64,000 nt of DNA from Verrucomicrobiota bacterium (GTDB lineage Bacteria; Verrucomicrobiota; Verrucomicrobiia; Limisphaerales; PALSA-1396). Shown here piece by piece: positions 29,398-37,281 of this stretch. The notes under the pieces were generated by a model. That model was not told the DNA's origin, did not search any database, and saw nothing but the letters and a program-made list of their open reading frames with translations. The stretch covers positions 37,495-101,494 of the forward strand of contig JACQFP010000007.1 in assembly GCA_016200005.1 (NCBI GenBank). The letters run 5' to 3'. Position 1 is the first letter of the stretch, and each line of letters opens with the position of its first letter. A program made the position numbers and the translations under genes.

Positions 29398-30228
29398 ATG
29401 GCGAAGAACGAAATATTTGCGCAAGTAAGACGGGCAACCGTGGGGTTGGTGCTTTTCCATCCGAACATCCCACAGAAACCATATACAATCGTTGGTTCGG
29501 GATTCTGCGTTGACCCGAACGGGGTTGTCGTTACGTGCCAACACATAGTCTCTGCCTTCATGGAAAAGTCTGTCCCGGACCACATGGCAGAGTTTGATCC
29601 GGCAGAACGAAAATCCAAGCTTCACCATGAAGACAATGTGAAGATACAAATTCCTTTCGTTGTTTTCCTCATTCCTGGTGACGTTCCGCATCAAATCAAG
29701 GCTCTGCTTTGTCGCGTGGATCAAATTATGGCCAGAACGGACTGTGACTTGGCTCTCGTTCGTGTTCTTCCACATACGGCACTGCCGAATGGGTATCCCT
29801 TCCTTGAAATCGAACCATACGACGACATCAGTGAAGGCGATGAAATAGCAACTTACGGATACCCGCTGGGCAATTTCCTCTTTGAGCAGATCGGAACTAT
29901 CACAAGTTCATTTACGCGAGGCAGCATAAGTTCAATCGTTCCCTCGCAGGGAATCCTGCGAGAGCACCTGAGGATGTTCCAATTGAATCTTACTGCGACC
30001 TATGGCAACAGTGGCGGGCCTGTTTTTGCGGTGAGAACAGGGAGAGCGTTTGGCGTATTGCAGGGTGGAATCGTTGACCGACAAGGAACAATTTTACCCG
30101 GTTTATCGCGAGCAGAGCCGGTTTATCCGGTCGTGAATTCAAAAGATGTTGGCTTAATCAAGTTTGCTCCTCCCGGCCAGCTTCCGTCGCCAGAACAAAT
30201 CAAGAAGGCGTGGGGTGTACCAAATTGA
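29398..30228 (+). CDS. Trypsin-like serine protease
   Basis: The 276-residue protein shows the chymotrypsin-type triad in order: VTCQHIV with His49, TDCDLALVRV with Asp117 and GNSGGPVF with Ser205. There is no signal peptide or membrane segment, so it is likely cytoplasmic, unlike DegP-type proteases, and no PDZ domain is visible. Intracellular trypsin-like proteases occur beside defence genes in other genomes, and here a restriction-type pair follows 57 bp downstream; a defence role is an inference. The ATG at 29398 follows the ThiC remnant by nine bases and has no evident ribosome-binding site. Confidence 0.85.
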   Translation: MAKNEIFAQVRRATVGLVLFHPNIPQKPYTIVGSGFCVDPNGVVVTCQHIVSAFMEKSVPDHMAEFDPAERKSKLHHEDNVKIQIPFVVFLIPGDVPHQIKALLCRVDQIMARTDCDLALVRVLPHTALPNGYPFLEIEPYDDISEGDEIATYGYPLGNFLFEQIGTITSSFTRGSISSIVPSQGILREHLRMFQLNLTATYGNSGGPVFAVRTGRAFGVLQGGIVDRQGTILPGLSRAEPVYPVVNSKDVGLIKFAPPGQLPSPEQIKKAWGVPN

Positions 30229-30285
30229 CTGGAGCACTGTGTGCCGATGGATTACGCGAAAACATGATTTTGAAATAACGACAAC

Positions 30286-31086
30286 ATGCCAACCGGTCAT
30301 CCATGCCTTGAAGTTTTTGTCCGCTGCGCGGATGCGATTCGCGCGAACAAGCTAATTCGCCGCGAAAGCAGGCAGGACAAGGAGTTTCATTTCCAAAACT
30401 GGTTCAAGGCACGGCTCGACGAAACCGCATTGAACTTTGAAGTCGGCGGACGGAACACTTATCCCGATTTTCGCCTGGTCTCATCAACGGACGGCTTCGA
30501 GGTGAAGGGGCTTGCGTATCCCGGACGCGAAGCCAACTACGACTGCAATAGCCAAGTTCCATCAGGCAGCCACAACGGGCGGACCATTTTCTACATCTTC
30601 GGGCGTTATCCCGCCGAGCCGGACGGCGACTCATATCCAGTGCTCGATCTGGTGGTTTGTCACGGTGATTTCCTCAACGCCGACCACGACTACGTTCACA
30701 AGAACAAAAGTGTGAAAGGCTTCGGCAGCTACGGCGACATCATGATTCGTGACCGAAAAATGTATGTCGCTCCCACGCCGTTTGGCCTGACGACTGGCAC
30801 AGCGCACAACCAAACCCTGATTGTTCCCGCCGACTTTCGCGCGGACTCCCGTTTTCGTGCGGTCGGGAAGCTCGCGCGGCGGGAAGCGGAAAAGCTGATT
30901 GTCGGGTACACGTTCGACTTGCGGACGAACACGTTGAAGCCTGAGTCGGTGAACAATCCAGCAGCGGGCAAGGAGCACAACTTCGTTGCTTATCGTCTCA
31001 AGGGTTCAGCGACTGAGGCAGTGGCGATGCGTCCGCCGCGCGAGGTTATCGCGGAGGTCGCGGAAGCTGCGGAGGAAGATGAATAA
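30286..31086 (+). CDS. PD-(D/E)xK restriction endonuclease-like protein
   Basis: A 266-residue protein without a signal peptide. The stretch YPDFRLVSSTDGFEVKG (Pro60-Asp61, Glu72-Lys74) fits a PD-(D/E)xK nuclease core, in which the acids bind magnesium and the lysine assists phosphodiester hydrolysis. Its stop overlaps the start of a DNA methyltransferase gene by 8 bases, the usual linkage of a type II restriction-modification pair. I therefore predict that it cleaves DNA that the neighbour would protect. Recognition sequence cannot be told. The C-terminus (about 245-266) is an acidic, alanine-rich tail. Confidence 0.7.
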   Translation: MPTGHPCLEVFVRCADAIRANKLIRRESRQDKEFHFQNWFKARLDETALNFEVGGRNTYPDFRLVSSTDGFEVKGLAYPGREANYDCNSQVPSGSHNGRTIFYIFGRYPAEPDGDSYPVLDLVVCHGDFLNADHDYVHKNKSVKGFGSYGDIMIRDRKMYVAPTPFGLTTGTAHNQTLIVPADFRADSRFRAVGKLARREAEKLIVGYTFDLRTNTLKPESVNNPAAGKEHNFVAYRLKGSATEAVAMRPPREVIAEVAEAAEEDE

Positions 31087-33379
31087 TCCGCTTCGATCCA
31101 ACGGACATCCGCGCGCACGCAGGCTCATCGAGTCGGATTTGTTCCCCTTTGAGTTCATCTCGCAACTTGCGGAGATGGAGAGTTGGCGCAAGGAGGTCTA
31201 TCGGCCCATTTACCATATTCACAAGTGGTGGGCGAAGCGTCTGGGTTCTGTCTTTCGAGGTATCTTGCTCGGCTCGGCTTTGCCGGACTCCGAGAATCTT
31301 GTCGAAGCGTTTTACCGGCAGCACGACTTCGCCGGCTTGGCGGTTTTCGACCCGTTCATGGGGAGCGGAACGACGATTGGTGAAGCCCACAAACTTGGCT
31401 TCACGGCGCTGGGGCGCGACATCAATCCCGTCGCTTGCGAATCAGTTCGGGTCTCACTCGGCACGCTCGACCGCGATGCGCTGATGAAAGCCTTCGGCCA
31501 GCTTTCAGCCGGTGTTGGCGAGCGCATCCGGGCGCTTTACCAAACTGCGGACGCCGAGGGACACGTTTGCGACGCGCTGTATTTTTTTTGGGTTAAGACA
31601 CTTCCCTGTCCGGCTTGCTCTGCAAGCGTGGATTTGTTTCCGACCTACATCTTCGTTCGTAACGCCTATCCTGACCGCAAGCCAGAAGTCCGCGTTGTCT
31701 GCCCGGAATGCGCTGGGATTTTCGCCGCAGATGTCAACGACGAGCAGAGCCGCTGTCCTCATTGCCAACACGATTTTGATTTGCATTGCGGCCCGGCAAG
31801 CGGCGCGTCGGCGACCTGCCAGAGGTGTCGCCATGTCTTTCCAATCGCCAAGACCGCCAAAGCAATTGGGCATCCGCCAAAGCATCGGATGTTCGCCAAA
31901 CTTGTCCTCAACAGTTCCGGCGAAAAGCTATACCTGCCCGTTACTCGCAAGGATGAACTCGCTTATCAACAATGTTCGGAAGAATTGAATCGGAGCAAAC
32001 TCCCGCTCCCGACATTGAAACTAAAGGACGGCTACAACACACGTCAGGTGCTTAACTACGCCTATCGCTCGTGGCGTGAATTCTTCAACGACCGCCAGCT
32101 ACTCGCGCTCGGTTGGCTGCACGCCGCCATTCTCAAACTGCCCGACGACGCAGCGCGAGCGGCCTTGCGAACTGTTTTCTCCGGCGTCTTGGAGTTCAAC
32201 AACATGTTCGCCTCCTACAAAGGCGAGGGCACGGGAGCAATCCGGCACATGTTCGCGCACCACATTTTGAAGCCCGAACGAGTTCCGATTGAAGGCAACG
32301 TCTGGGGAACGTCAAAGAGTTCAGGCTCGTTTTCCACGCTGTTCAAATCACGGCTGCTGCGCGCCATTGAATATCACGCAGCCCCGTTCGAGTTGGAGAT
32401 TGAGCGAACGAACGGCAGCAGCAACGGCAAGCGTGTTTTCGGCGGGAGCGCCCCGTTCAGTGGGCGCGTCGAAACGAAGTGGCCTCCATCGTCAAAGACA
32501 ACTCCTCGCGCCATCCATCTCTCCTGTGGTAGTTCGTCGTCAACCGGTTTGACTGACGCCAGCGTGGACTTGGTCGTGACCGACCCGCCGTTCTTTGACA
32601 ACGTGCATTACTCGGAACTGGCCGACTTCTTTTTTGCCTGGCAGCAACTCGGTCCGTCGCCGTTTGTCGGCAAGCGCATGACCACGCGCCATGCCGAAGA
32701 AGTGCAGGATACCAGCGCGGAGCAATTCGCAGCGAAGCTGCGTGCTGTTTTTGCTGAATCTTGCCGGGTGTTGAGGGAGGACGGTTTGCTCGTATTCACT
32801 TACCACCATTCTCGGATGGATGGCTGGACATCATTGGCTGACGCCGTAGTCGGCGCTGGCTTCTCGCTCGTGAACTGCCATCCCGTGAAATCCGAGATGT
32901 CCGTTGCTGCGCCCAAGTCCCAAGCCAAAGAACCAATCCAACTCGACATTGTTTTGGTTTGCCGGAAGCAAATTGCAGACATCCGAAAAAGGTCTGATAT
33001 CAAGATTGCGTTCCAGCGGGCAGTCGAGCGCGCCACATCGAAGGCGAGCCGACTGAAGGATTGCGGCCTGACGCTTTCAGTCAATGACCGGCGTGTCATT
33101 CTAATCAGCCAATTTCTTGTCGAGACCTGTGCTGGGCGTTCTGCTGACCAACTTTCCGATGCCCTGTCGAGCAGCCTGACTGATCTAGATTTGGCCGCGA
33201 TGCGACTGCTTGAATCGCAGGCAACCCAACGCGCGCAGCCTGCGAAGCGAGACGAGAGGCAGCTTGCTTTGCTCGACAAAAAGAGAACCAAACATCCTTC
33301 CACGGACACGAAGGGGATTGCGACGCCCGTAATTTACCGGCGAACTCGACGACGGCTTCATCAAAGGCCGGCATTGTGA
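31079..33379 (+). CDS. DNA methyltransferase with zinc-ribbon insert (DUF1156-like)
   Basis: The 766-residue protein begins with a DUF1156-like region (HKWWAKRLGSVFRG, about 48-61) followed by the SAM-binding motif FDPFMGSGTT (90-99). A segment with four CxxC zinc-ribbon pairs (about 176-254) follows, and the catalytic motif TDPPFFDNVHY (Asp502) lies far downstream. DPPF/Y marks amino-methyltransferases that make N6-adenine or N4-cytosine. The start at 31079 is preceded by GGAGGAAG and overlaps the nuclease gene. The last 30 residues are low-complexity and basic, and the frame continues after the stop into a foreign C-terminal tail, so the 3' end may have been exchanged. Confidence 0.85.
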   Translation: MNNPLRSNGHPRARRLIESDLFPFEFISQLAEMESWRKEVYRPIYHIHKWWAKRLGSVFRGILLGSALPDSENLVEAFYRQHDFAGLAVFDPFMGSGTTIGEAHKLGFTALGRDINPVACESVRVSLGTLDRDALMKAFGQLSAGVGERIRALYQTADAEGHVCDALYFFWVKTLPCPACSASVDLFPTYIFVRNAYPDRKPEVRVVCPECAGIFAADVNDEQSRCPHCQHDFDLHCGPASGASATCQRCRHVFPIAKTAKAIGHPPKHRMFAKLVLNSSGEKLYLPVTRKDELAYQQCSEELNRSKLPLPTLKLKDGYNTRQVLNYAYRSWREFFNDRQLLALGWLHAAILKLPDDAARAALRTVFSGVLEFNNMFASYKGEGTGAIRHMFAHHILKPERVPIEGNVWGTSKSSGSFSTLFKSRLLRAIEYHAAPFELEIERTNGSSNGKRVFGGSAPFSGRVETKWPPSSKTTPRAIHLSCGSSSSTGLTDASVDLVVTDPPFFDNVHYSELADFFFAWQQLGPSPFVGKRMTTRHAEEVQDTSAEQFAAKLRAVFAESCRVLREDGLLVFTYHHSRMDGWTSLADAVVGAGFSLVNCHPVKSEMSVAAPKSQAKEPIQLDIVLVCRKQIADIRKRSDIKIAFQRAVERATSKASRLKDCGLTLSVNDRRVILISQFLVETCAGRSADQLSDALSSSLTDLDLAAMRLLESQATQRAQPAKRDERQLALLDKKRTKHPSTDTKGIATPVIYRRTRRRLHQRPAL

Positions 33380-33520
33380 ATTGGTTTCGACACGACCGGC
33401 GAGGTGGTGCTCGAGTCCCGGTTGCCTGCGGCGTTGGAGCGGGAGCTGGACGAGTTGATGTATGCGCTCTACGGCCTGACACCGGAGGAAATCAAACTCG
33501 TGGAAGGCGCAGCCAAGTGA
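33380..33520 (+). pseudogene. C-terminal tail of an Eco57I/PglX-type R-M methylase (tail 1)
   Basis: Directly after the methyltransferase stop, and in the same frame, 46 codons read FDTTGEVVLESRLPAALERE then LDELMYALYGLTPEEIKLVE ending GAAK. The pattern LVYxLYGLTxEEIxxVE is characteristic of the extreme C-terminus of large restriction-modification methylases, not of the DUF1156-type enzyme before it. It has no start of its own. I read it as the displaced 3' end of another R-M gene. Confidence 0.65.
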
Positions 33521-33707
33521 GCTATGTGTGCTGAGTCATCTGGGATGACGCACCGGTTCTTACTGTCGGGCAAAAGCGTTTATCGAGTTGAAGAAGCCCG
33601 GCTCGCCTCCAGAAATCAATCCAGGCAGGTTGTCGGCGTCGGCTATTCGTCAGGCTGGTTGAAAGATTTGGAAATAAATCTCGCGGTTGACCACCACGCG
33701 AGTTGTA

Positions 33708-33841
33708 TGTTCGCGCCGAACCCAGATGCCAAAACAAAAGCCATGGAGCGATTGGTGGAGCGGAGGCCGGACGAGTTGTTGTCTGCGCTCTACGACCTGA
33801 CGCCGGAGGAATTCAAACTCGTGGAAGCGGCGGCGAAATGA
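33708..33841 (+). pseudogene. Second copy of the R-M C-terminal tail (tail 2)
   Basis: In the same frame as tail 1, an ORF open from 33524 ends with RRPDELLSALYDLTPEEFKL and VEAAAK. By my count the last 78 bases match tail 1 in 65 positions (about 83%). The stop overlaps the start of the DUF6883 gene. The intervening 33521-33707 does not resemble a gene, although the ORF spanning it could be translated as a 105-residue protein. Confidence 0.6.
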
Positions 33842-34176
33842 AATTGCCCAATCCAGACAACCTGATGGTGGAGTGCGAGAAGATCGCGGATTACTTGCTG
33901 AATCCGGCGCATCGTTACGGTGCGAGCAAGGCGCGTTTCTTCGTCGAGTTCGGCTTTCGGATCGAGCAATGGGAACGATTGGCGGAAGCCTTGCGCGAGC
34001 ACGGTCGCACGCACGACGTGGCGCGGACGCGGGAGACAGGGTTCGGCCCACGATACGCGGTGGAAGGAAACTTGAACACACCCATTGGTCGGCGTCCGCG
34101 CGTGCGCAGCGTGTGGCAAATGGATGAAGGCATGGTTGCGCCGCGATTGATTACAGCATATCCTTTGGAGGACTGA
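33838..34176 (+). CDS. DUF6883 domain protein
   Basis: A 112-residue protein starting KLPNPDNLMVECEKIADYLL with NPAHRYGASKARFF, the hallmark of DUF6883. It ends with TPIGRRPRVRSVWQMDEG and a short tail. Proteins of this family are short, soluble and often encoded just before DUF4926 proteins, as here with a 4-base ATGA overlap. The pair behaves like a mobile two-gene module, possibly toxin-antitoxin or immunity related, but no activity is known to me. Confidence 0.85.
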   Translation: MKLPNPDNLMVECEKIADYLLNPAHRYGASKARFFVEFGFRIEQWERLAEALREHGRTHDVARTRETGFGPRYAVEGNLNTPIGRRPRVRSVWQMDEGMVAPRLITAYPLED

Positions 34177-34409
34177 TGAAAATAAAAGAACATGATTGTG
34201 TCGTGTTGACCAAGAACCTGCCGGAGGAAGGTCTGGTGGCGGGTGATGTCGGCACCGTCGTCCACATTCATAAAAATGGAGTGGCTTACGAGGTGGAGTT
34301 CGTCACCCTCGCAGGTCGAACTGTGGCGGTGGCGACGGTGGAAGCGTCGCAGCTGCGCCCGGTCGGCAAGCGGGACATCAGCCACGTTCGCGAGTTGGAA
34401 ATCGCGTGA
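34176..34409 (+). CDS. DUF4926 domain protein
   Basis: A 77-residue beta-rich protein: HDCVVLTKNLPEEGLVAGDV then GTVVHIHKNGVAYEVEF, the family pattern of DUF4926, a small SH3-like barrel. Its start overlaps the DUF6883 stop. Its C-terminal third (ATVEASQLRPVGKRDISHVR) is echoed by the next short ORF, indicating a partial duplication. Function unknown; likely the partner of the DUF6883 protein. Confidence 0.85.
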   Translation: MKIKEHDCVVLTKNLPEEGLVAGDVGTVVHIHKNGVAYEVEFVTLAGRTVAVATVEASQLRPVGKRDISHVRELEIA

Positions 34410-34412
34410 GCC

Positions 34413-34520
34413 ATGACGATCACGAAGAAAACCGCCGCTGTGGTGACAGTTGAGACTTCGCAAGTCTGTCCATTTGGCAAACGGGAAAACACTCACGCGC
34501 GGGAATTGCAACACGCTTGA
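34413..34520 (+). pseudogene. Duplicated C-terminal tail of DUF4926
   Basis: Thirty-five codons from an ATG three bases after the DUF4926 stop read VVTVETSQVCPFGKRENTHA then RELQHA. This aligns with the end of the complete DUF4926 protein without gaps, with about half the residues identical. The beta-barrel core is absent, so I treat it as a displaced gene end rather than a functional protein. Confidence 0.65.
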
Positions 34521-34523
34521 GCA

Positions 34524-34784
34524 ATGAAAATCAGCCACGACCCGGAAATTGACGCCCTCTACATTCGATTCGTTGAGGGGAACCGCGAGTGTCGCACGGT
34601 GCGGCTCAACAAGGAGGTGGCGCTCAACATCGGAGAAGGTGAACAGCTTGTGGGTATCGAGATGTTGGACGCGAGGGAAGTCCCCGGCGCGGGCAAAGTC
34701 CCTGCGGTGATGTTGGAAGGACTTGAATCCGCCACTGCCCAGCTTGTCCTCCACGATAAGCCCGCCAAGAAGTACGGCGCGTAA
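34524..34784 (+). CDS. DUF2283 family protein
   Basis: The 86-residue protein begins MKISHDPEIDALYIRF and contains EVALNIGEGEQLVGIEMLDA, the typical DUF2283 pattern. Family members are small stand-alone proteins often found beside toxin-antitoxin-type DUF4258 genes; no DUF4258 gene is visible here, so the partner may have been lost. It starts three bases after the DUF4926-tail remnant and is likely transcribed with the genes before it. Confidence 0.88.
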   Translation: MKISHDPEIDALYIRFVEGNRECRTVRLNKEVALNIGEGEQLVGIEMLDAREVPGAGKVPAVMLEGLESATAQLVLHDKPAKKYGA

Positions 34785-34805
34785 ACCTGCCGTCAAACCT
34801 ACTGT

Positions 34806-34949
34806 CGTTGCGACGCAGATCAGGTCATTTGTGCCGAGTTGGACAAGAAGGACAACCACCGGATGAATTACCTGTTCGGTGCAATTGAGAATCCGAGAAT
34901 CAACAAGGCGATTGTTGATGTGCTGGAGGGAACGATGCGGGCATCCTGA
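34806..34949 (+). pseudogene. Unidentified C-terminal remnant (tail 3)
   Basis: After the DUF2283 stop an open frame without a good start reads AELDKKDNHRMNYLFGAIEN and PRINKAIVDVLEG, ending at TGA 34947-34949. It has the look of a conserved protein end, but I do not recognise the family. Its position after a small module matches the other tails in this island. Confidence 0.4.
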
Positions 34950-35031
34950 ATATCCATAAAGGTGAAAACCCGCTGTGGCCCCATGGCGTTTTGCGTTAGC
35001 GGGAGGAGAGCAAAGCGGTAATGATGCCGGT

Positions 35032-36027
35032 GTGAGGGCGAGCAAGAGAATTGCAATTTTCATCCTGATGGTGACGGTTGCCGGAGGATTTCTATTTTAT
35101 AATCTGCGAACCTCTGAACCGAGCTATCAGGGGAAATCCTTGTCGCGGTGGATTCGCGGATTGGAATATGAGAACGTCAGCCCGACGGACGAACAGCGCG
35201 CCGCCTTGCGCGCCATGGGAGACCCCGCTGTCACCGGGCTCGTCGCAATCCTGCAAAGGCGGGACTCGCCCACTAAACGCAAGTTCGTCGCCTATGCCCA
35301 ACAACACGCGGAAATTCACAATCGGTTCATTGCTCCGCGTCACGTCATCCCTGAGAACGTATATCATGCTCAAGCCGCAACTGCTCTGGGAGAAATCGGC
35401 CCGGCGGCGCGAGCAGCGATTCCGGCGCTGACGGTCGCGAGCACTGATAGCTATTTTGTAGTTGCCGCCCGCGCCAAGGCCGCCCTGATAAAAATCCGGC
35501 AGGATCCAATCACGCCTTTGCTGGCCTTGCTTGAGGATACCCGTTCGACAAATTGGAGCCAGGCAGCTTGGATGGTAAAATACCTTGGCACCAATGCCGA
35601 AGCGGCAGTCCCTCTCCTGGTCAGCGCCCTGCAAAGCACGAATGTTGGTGTTCGACACTCCGCACTGTCGGCTTTGGGAGGAATTGCGAGCCGTCCCGAC
35701 ATTGCTGTTCCTGCGCTGATCGGCTGCCTGCAGGATCAAGACGCCGGCGTCCGCAGAAGTGCCATAGACGCGCTCTGCAAGTTCAAAGAGGCCAAGCCGC
35801 AATTCGTACCTTTGCTTTTGTCCAGCATGCAAGACATGGACAACAATGTCTGGCTTGGTGCGGCATTTGGATTGGAGAAACTCCTCGATAAGGATGAAAA
35901 GCGAATGCTTTATGTTCCAGCCCTCGTTAAGTCTCTGAAGAATCCTAATCCGACCATTCGTGAAAATGCTGAGATGTTTCTCAAACGCAACGATCCGGAA
36001 GCCGCCGCCAAGGCCGGGATCAAATGA
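35032..36027 (+). CDS. HEAT-repeat protein, membrane anchored
   Basis: From the GTG at 35032 (331 residues) the product has an N-terminal hydrophobic anchor (about 5-20) and then helical HEAT repeats. Units can be seen at ALRAMGDPAVTGLVAIL, AATALGEIGPAARAAIPAL, AVPLLVSALQSTNVGVRHSA and AVPALIGCLQDQDAGVRRSA. Such scaffolds bind proteins and occur widely in Verrucomicrobia. A GGGAGGAGAG sequence at 35001 is a distant ribosome-binding site; an upstream GTG at 34975 is an alternative start. The stop overlaps the next gene. Confidence 0.8.
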   Translation: MRASKRIAIFILMVTVAGGFLFYNLRTSEPSYQGKSLSRWIRGLEYENVSPTDEQRAALRAMGDPAVTGLVAILQRRDSPTKRKFVAYAQQHAEIHNRFIAPRHVIPENVYHAQAATALGEIGPAARAAIPALTVASTDSYFVVAARAKAALIKIRQDPITPLLALLEDTRSTNWSQAAWMVKYLGTNAEAAVPLLVSALQSTNVGVRHSALSALGGIASRPDIAVPALIGCLQDQDAGVRRSAIDALCKFKEAKPQFVPLLLSSMQDMDNNVWLGAAFGLEKLLDKDEKRMLYVPALVKSLKNPNPTIRENAEMFLKRNDPEAAAKAGIK

Positions 36028-37199
36028 CCATGGCTGACACACCATTCGGCAATTACCAATTCGAAATCTACAACCCCGGACCGGCGTCGAGGGTGACGGA
36101 GGTTCCTTTCAGTTTTAGCGAGTTGGAGCAACGGGCCTGCGAAAAACTCAGTCCGGGCGGATTTGGTTACGTCGCCGGCGGCGCGGGCGCCGAGGAAACG
36201 ATGCGGGCGAACCGTGAGGCTTTCGGGCGCTGGCGCATTGTGCCCCGGATGTTGCGCGACGTCGCTTCCCGCGATCTGCGAACGACGGTGCTGGGCACAC
36301 CGATGCCCGCTCCGGTGATGCTGGCCCCGGTCGGTGTGTTGAGCATCGTTCACCCCGAGGCAGAGCTGGCCGTGGCGCGCGCAGCGGCGGGACTGGGGTT
36401 GAACATGATATTGAGCACGGCGTCCTCGCGCACTTTGGAGGAGGTCGGCCAAGTGATGGGATCGAGTCCCCGCTGGTTTCAACTTTACTGGCCCAGGAGC
36501 CGGGAACTCGCCGCGAGTTTCTTGCACCGTGCCGAACAAGCGGGCTACCGCGCGATCGTCGTTATATTGGACACCATGCTGCTCGGCTGGCGGCCTCGCG
36601 ATCTGAAACGGGCCTATCTTCCATTCCTGCGTGGTGAGGGCCTCGCCAACTATCTTTCCGATCCGGTCTTTTGCGCCGGCCTGGCGAAGCCGCCGCGAGA
36701 GGACATGGCTGCGGCCATCGCCCATTGGTCGGCGCTGTTCTCCGATCCGAGTGTGACTTGGGACGATCTGCGATTTTTGCGACAACACACGCGTCTGCCA
36801 TTGGTGCTTAAGGGAATCCTCCATCCCGACGATGCCCGCCGCGCCGCCGATCTTGGCATGGACGGCGTCATCGTCTCGAATCACGGCGGCCGGCAGGTGG
36901 ACGGCGCCGTGGCCGCGCTCGACGCCCTCCCCGAGGTGATTTCCGCCGCGGGAAGAATGGCCGTGCTCTTTGACAGCGGAATCCGCACCGGAGCGGATGT
37001 CGTCAAAGCACTGGCGCTGGGTGCAAGAGCGGTCTTGTTGGGCCGGCCGTACGTGTATGGTTTGGCACTGGCAGGAGAGGCCGGAGTCAGAGCCGTATTA
37101 CGGGCGCTGCTGGCCGAGCTTGATCTAACCATGGCGCTTTCCGGAGTGTCGCGCGTGGACCAATTGTCGGCGGAGCTGTTGCAGCGCCGCGCGGACTGA
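36024..37199 (+). CDS. FMN-dependent alpha-hydroxy-acid oxidase
   Basis: The 391-residue protein is a member of the lactate/glycolate oxidase family. It shows FGYVAGGAGAEETMRAN near the N-terminus, PVMLAPVGVLSIVHPEAE, QLYWPRSRE, PLVLKGILHPDDARRAA and the catalytic SNHGGRQVDGA with His287 as proton acceptor, followed by FDSGIRTGADVVKALALGA for FMN phosphate binding. It oxidises an L-2-hydroxy acid to the keto acid; the presence of a long loop (LRGEGLANYLSDP) resembles lactate 2-monooxygenase-type enzymes. The ATG overlaps the HEAT gene stop. Cytoplasmic, as there is no signal. Confidence 0.9.
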   Translation: MTMADTPFGNYQFEIYNPGPASRVTEVPFSFSELEQRACEKLSPGGFGYVAGGAGAEETMRANREAFGRWRIVPRMLRDVASRDLRTTVLGTPMPAPVMLAPVGVLSIVHPEAELAVARAAAGLGLNMILSTASSRTLEEVGQVMGSSPRWFQLYWPRSRELAASFLHRAEQAGYRAIVVILDTMLLGWRPRDLKRAYLPFLRGEGLANYLSDPVFCAGLAKPPREDMAAAIAHWSALFSDPSVTWDDLRFLRQHTRLPLVLKGILHPDDARRAADLGMDGVIVSNHGGRQVDGAVAALDALPEVISAAGRMAVLFDSGIRTGADVVKALALGARAVLLGRPYVYGLALAGEAGVRAVLRALLAELDLTMALSGVSRVDQLSAELLQRRAD

Positions 37200-37281
37200 C
37201 CAGCCGAATGCCAACCGGCTCGAACAACTCGCGAACTTCCCTGATTGAAAATAGATGGTCACCCTGTCTATTATCGCACCC

